Of a DNA stretch of 64,000 bases, positions 60,976 through 64,000 are shown one piece after another (within the stretch, counting starts at the first letter, position 1; each line of letters opens with the position of its first letter). The notes below the pieces were generated by a model that saw only the letters and a program-made list of their open reading frames with translations, was not told where the DNA came from and did no database searches. The translations under genes were made by a program, and so were the position numbers. This stretch comes from an uncultured Flavobacteriaceae bacterium (lineage in GTDB: Bacteria; Bacteroidota; Bacteroidia; Flavobacteriales; Flavobacteriaceae): contig CANNAN010000003.1 in NCBI GenBank assembly GCA_947502635.1, positions 62,001 to 126,000 of the forward strand. The letters are read 5' to 3'.

Positions 60976-62739
60976 TCAAGATTCATTTGAAGTCGTTTCG
61001 CTCAATTGTTTTAAGTATAGATGTTTGTAGTATCCATCTATATTTATAAGTGTTTCATGCGTGCCTTCTTGAACAATTTTACCATCATCTAACACAATAA
61101 TTTTGTCAGCATTTTTGGCAGAAGAAACTCTATGACTAACAATAATCGTTGTTTTACCTTTTGAAATTTTATTAAGATTTTTTAATATTTTTTCTTCAGT
61201 TTCAGTGTCAACTGCAGAAAGGCAATCATCAAAGAGTAATATTTTAGGTGATTTTATAATGGCTCTCGCAATAGACACACGTTGCTTTTGTCCGCCAGAA
61301 AGTGTAATGCCTCGTTCTCCTAATACCGTATCGTAGCCATTATTAAATTTGACAATGTTTTTGTGTACTTGCGCATTTTTTGCTGCTTGAATAACATCAT
61401 CATCAGTCGCGTTTTCTTTTCCAAATTTAATATTATTCTTTATGGAATCAGAGAACAAGAAAGCATCCTGAGGTACATAGCCAATGCTATCTCTTAAATT
61501 ATTTAAATTAAGGGTATTGATTTCTGTATCATTAATAATAATAGAACCTTCATTTATATCATATAGCCTGCCTATTAAATCTAAAATTGTCGATTTACCA
61601 GATCCCGTTTTTCCTATGATAGCAAGAGTATCACCCGATTTTATATTAAAACTAATGTCTTTTAAAGCTTGAATATTTGTGTCATCATAAGTAAAAGAGA
61701 CATTATTAAAACGAATATCTCCAGTAATTTCTGTGTTTGTATTTACAGTGTTTTTAATTTCTGGTTCAATTTTTAAAAATTCGTTAATTCGTTTTTGTGA
61801 TGCTTCAGCTTGCTGTACAATAGAGGTTACCCAGCCCACTGTTGCTACTGGCCACGTAAGCATATTTACATAAATAATGAATTCTGCTATTGTACCAATG
61901 CTTTCAATTTCACCATTAATATATTGCATACCACCAATATAAATGACCAATAAATTACTTGTACCTATAAGTAAAATCATCATTGGGAAAAACCAGGCTT
62001 GTACCTTAGCCAAACTTATTTGTTTTTCTTTACTTTCAGAGGCAAGCGATTTAAAACTTATTGATGTTTGCGATTCAATACCATAGGCTTTAATTACAGA
62101 AATACCACTAAAAGATTCTTGAGTGAATGTTGAAAGCTTAGATAAATATTCTTGAACGATTGTACTACGTTTATGTATTTCTTTACTTAATTTATATATA
62201 ATGACAGAGAGAATTGGTAATGGGAGAACTGTATATAATGTTAATTTTGGAGAAGCATTAATCATATAAATAATCACAACAACAAACAAAGCAAACGTAT
62301 TAATACTATACATGATAGCGGGTCCTGCATACATACGTACTCTGCCTACATCTTCTGTAATGCGGTTCATTAAATCTCCAGTTCTATTCTTTTTGTAAAA
62401 ATTTAAAGAGAGTTTTTGATACTGATCGTAAATTTCATTTTTTAAATCGAATTCAATATAACGCGATACATTAATAATAGTTTGGCGCATAAAAAAGGTC
62501 AGTATACCACCAATTATAGCAGCTCCAATAATATAAAGAATGGCTTCTAGTAACTGCGCTTTAAAAACTTCCTCGGTAATCGATCCTTTTAATGCTTTTT
62601 CAACCACTATAAAAATCTTTTTTACGTAGCGAGGTGTAAAAAGCAGAAAAATTCTAGCTACAACAGTAATAACCATACCTACTAAAAGGTGTGTTTTATA
62701 TTTTAAGAAGTATTTATTTAAGTGCTGTAATTCTTTCAT
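60976..62739 (-). CDS. MsbA-like ABC exporter (fused permease-ATPase) with Asp in place of catalytic Glu
   Basis: A 587-residue half-transporter: about six membrane helices (17-320), then an ABC ATPase with Walker A IIGKTGSGKSTILDLI near 370, Q-loop GYVPQDAFLFSDSI, signature TLSGGQKQRVSIARAI, Walker B ILLFDDCLSAVD and H-loop IIVSHRVSSAK. The Walker B ends in Asp-Asp, so the usual catalytic Glu is Asp, as in the degenerate site of heterodimeric exporters such as BmrCD and TM287/288. The other motifs are intact. Substrate could be lipid or drug. A partner half is not seen nearby. Confidence 0.92.
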   Translation of the reverse strand: MKELQHLNKYFLKYKTHLLVGMVITVVARIFLLFTPRYVKKIFIVVEKALKGSITEEVFKAQLLEAILYIIGAAIIGGILTFFMRQTIINVSRYIEFDLKNEIYDQYQKLSLNFYKKNRTGDLMNRITEDVGRVRMYAGPAIMYSINTFALFVVVIIYMINASPKLTLYTVLPLPILSVIIYKLSKEIHKRSTIVQEYLSKLSTFTQESFSGISVIKAYGIESQTSISFKSLASESKEKQISLAKVQAWFFPMMILLIGTSNLLVIYIGGMQYINGEIESIGTIAEFIIYVNMLTWPVATVGWVTSIVQQAEASQKRINEFLKIEPEIKNTVNTNTEITGDIRFNNVSFTYDDTNIQALKDISFNIKSGDTLAIIGKTGSGKSTILDLIGRLYDINEGSIIINDTEINTLNLNNLRDSIGYVPQDAFLFSDSIKNNIKFGKENATDDDVIQAAKNAQVHKNIVKFNNGYDTVLGERGITLSGGQKQRVSIARAIIKSPKILLFDDCLSAVDTETEEKILKNLNKISKGKTTIIVSHRVSSAKNADKIIVLDDGKIVQEGTHETLINIDGYYKHLYLKQLSETTSNES

Positions 62740-62883
62740 TTATCTTGTTAGTATCAAGAGAGCAAATATAATGCATTAATGAGAATAAAATAGAAGTATA
62801 TGCGACAGGTAATTGTTAAATATAGTTTAAAATATTATTCTAATAATAAAAAGAAAATATGAAGTTACTTTTCAAAATAGTAT

Positions 62884-62891
62884 TATTTTTG
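62884..62891 (+). promoter_or_regulatory. Putative -7 box of the nusB promoter
   Basis: TATTTTTG followed by C matches TAnnTTTG. It is 56 nt before the nusB start. A small hairpin ATGAAA-TAC-TTTCAT lies just after it (about 62907-62921). No clear TTG -33 box was found. Confidence 0.45.
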
Positions 62892-62947
62892 CAGCGGAAA
62901 AAACAATGAAATACTTTCATACTTTTTAATTTAAGTTCTTTGTAATT

Positions 62948-63892
62948 ATGCTAAATAGAAGACATATTCGTGTAAAAGTAATGCAAACTTTGTATGCTTT
63001 TAAAGGTAGTGAGAGTGACGATTTTACTAAAGACCAGAAATTCTTATTATTTAGTATAGATAATATGTACAACTTGTACCTCTTATTAATCTCGTTGTTA
63101 CTTGAAGTTCAAAAAAGAGCTGAAGACGATTTAAAGAAAAAGCAAAAAAAGCATTTAGCTACTAAAGAAGACAAAGATCCAAACAAGAAGTTTGTAAATA
63201 ACCAATTACTTAAATCTCTAAGAGGGAGTTTGCATTTAAAAGATCGATTGGATGCCCATAAAATAACCAATTGGGAATTGGATGGTGAATATGTCGATGT
63301 TATTTTTAAGGCAATCATTAAAAGCGATTTGTATAAAGAATATATGCAAACGAGGGTGTCTGATTTTAAAGAGGATAAGGACTTTATTGTTGATGTTTTT
63401 AAAGATGTCATTGCACCAAACGAAAAACTTTATGAGTATTTAGAAGATAAAAACTTAACTTGGTTAGATGATTTACCAACAGTAAATACGACTATTTTAA
63501 AATTATTAAGAAAGGTTAAAACTGTTTCGCCCGAAAATTATTTTACTCCTAGATTATATAAAGATTCAGATGATCAGAAGTTTGCAATCGATTTATTCAA
63601 AAAAACGCTTTTAAATAGATCGTTAATAAATAAAGAGATTGAAAAGAAAACCATGAACTGGGATTCAGATCGTATTGCTAATGTCGATTATGTATTGTTA
63701 CAAATGGCTATTAACGAATTAAAAAACTTTCCATCCATACCAGTAAAAGTAACTATTAATGAATATTTAGAAATAGCTAAGGAATATTCTACACCAAAAA
63801 GTAGTATATTTATAAATGGTATTCTAGATAAACTAGTTAAAGAGTACAATGCAGATGGGAAATTAAATAAAATAGGTAGAGGCTTAATGTAA
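62948..63892 (+). CDS. nusB: Transcription antitermination factor NusB (long Bacteroidota form)
   Basis: Binds boxA RNA with NusE in rRNA antitermination. The 314-residue protein starts MLNRRHIRVKVMQTLYAFKG, the typical N-terminus. The NusB core (about 190-300) has FAIDLFKKTLLNRSLINKEI, NVDYVLLQMAINELKNFPSI and VTINEYLEIAKEYSTPKSSIFINGILDKL. E. coli NusB is 139 residues; here an insertion of about 150 residues, Lys-rich between 55 and 85, lies between the first helix and the core, as in other Bacteroidota. The next gene begins 83 nt downstream. Confidence 0.94.
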   Translation: MLNRRHIRVKVMQTLYAFKGSESDDFTKDQKFLLFSIDNMYNLYLLLISLLLEVQKRAEDDLKKKQKKHLATKEDKDPNKKFVNNQLLKSLRGSLHLKDRLDAHKITNWELDGEYVDVIFKAIIKSDLYKEYMQTRVSDFKEDKDFIVDVFKDVIAPNEKLYEYLEDKNLTWLDDLPTVNTTILKLLRKVKTVSPENYFTPRLYKDSDDQKFAIDLFKKTLLNRSLINKEIEKKTMNWDSDRIANVDYVLLQMAINELKNFPSIPVKVTINEYLEIAKEYSTPKSSIFINGILDKLVKEYNADGKLNKIGRGLM

Positions 63893-63974
63893 TCTTCTGT
63901 TAAGAAGTTAATAAAAGTTTTTAATAGATTAAATTATTACTATTTTTACAGCACTAATGACAAAAATTTTAACA

Positions 63975-64000
63975 ATGAAAAAAATAATATTAGGATTAAG
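63975..64000 (+). CDS. Start of a gene running off the right edge
   Basis: ATG at 63975-63977 followed by AAA AAA ATA ATA TTA GGA TTA opens MKKIILGL, which looks like the start of a signal peptide. Only eight codons are in the window, so no family can be given. Upstream TATTTTTA (63941-63948) is a near match to the -7 box. Confidence 0.5.

Noticed and set aside
63109-63411. 100-residue minus-strand frame inside nusB
   Set aside because: Shadow of the nusB frame; Ser/Leu-rich product with no features.
1-64000. CRISPR arrays, insertion sequences, prophage, tRNA or rRNA
   Set aside because: No regularly spaced repeats, transposase motifs, integrase genes, or cloverleaf/rRNA sequences were recognised on reading; tRNAs could be missed by eye, and a tRNAscan run would settle it.

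Overview
The window looks like a chromosomal segment of a low-GC marine-type Flavobacteriaceae (Bacteroidota). This rests on lineage-typical families (DUF2795, DUF3276/PUR, PorV/PorQ-like, a long NusB, a large SecA), very AT-rich DNA, almost no Shine-Dalgarno sequences, and several upstream TAnnTTTG boxes, one of them with a TTG box exactly 19 nt away. No rRNA, tRNA, insertion sequence, phage gene or CRISPR array was recognised.

Layout. (1) 1-7441, minus strand: the 5' part of secA (runs off the left edge), a DUF2795 protein, a PduO-type cobalamin adenosyltransferase, an unknown membrane protein, an O-methyltransferase-like protein and an ABC-F ATPase. (2) 7546-45243, plus strand: one near-continuous polysaccharide locus of 34 genes, many with 0-50 nt gaps or overlapping start/stop codons. 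It starts with a Wza-like lipoprotein and a Wzc-like tyrosine kinase, then a Wzm/Wzt ABC exporter, an HTTM membrane protein, and a tightly packed sugar-tailoring cassette (SDR, ATP-grasp, HAD, PglD-like acyltransferase, WecE). Next come many glycosyltransferases of GT2 and GT4 type, a pyruvyl transferase, a nonulosonic-acid (sialic-acid-like) NeuB/NeuC/NeuA block with an attached 2-hydroxyacid dehydrogenase and an unusual GT-B protein, an MBOAT/SGNH O-acylation pair, more glycosyltransferases, an O-antigen ligase/polymerase and finally the initiating phosphoglycosyl transferase. (3) 45272-47556, minus: DUF4105 membrane protein and PorV/PorQ-like outer-membrane protein. (4) 47905-50289: pssA, TerC-family and LURP-one-like genes on plus, with a small ribbon-helix-helix gene overlapping the last on minus. 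(5) 50336-54502, minus: SPFH protein, lptB, an AhpD-like protein, tatC and kdsD, largely envelope biogenesis. (6) 54703-64000: recQ, a cyclophilin-FKBP fusion, DinB-like and GNAT proteins, a thioredoxin-like protein, csaA, DUF3276, an MsbA-like ABC exporter, nusB and the first codons of another gene.

Reading of the locus. The final gene (polyprenyl-phosphate sugar transferase) would start a lipid-linked glycan, the glycosyltransferases extend it, and tailoring genes add an amino-dideoxy sugar, a nonulosonate, pyruvate, O-acyl and methyl groups. Wzm/Wzt would export it, and the O-antigen ligase-like protein would join it to its acceptor or polymerise it. No Wzx flippase is seen, so coexistence of Wza/Wzc with Wzm/Wzt is a notable hybrid arrangement. 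Nearby flank genes lptB, kdsD (Kdo precursor) and the SPFH/PorV-like genes fit an envelope theme, but are probably core chromosome rather than part of the locus.

Most interesting points: the five-gene tailoring cassette with an ATP-grasp enzyme and a HAD protein with altered motif I; the hybrid export set; the HTTM protein; the hydroxyacid dehydrogenase overlapping neuA; a Tyr-Gly hexamer repeat in the kinase tail; an RHH/SPFH pair with a palindrome; a RecQ without zinc-site cysteines; and an ABC exporter whose catalytic Glu is Asp. All functional statements are read from sequence by eye; no database search was possible.
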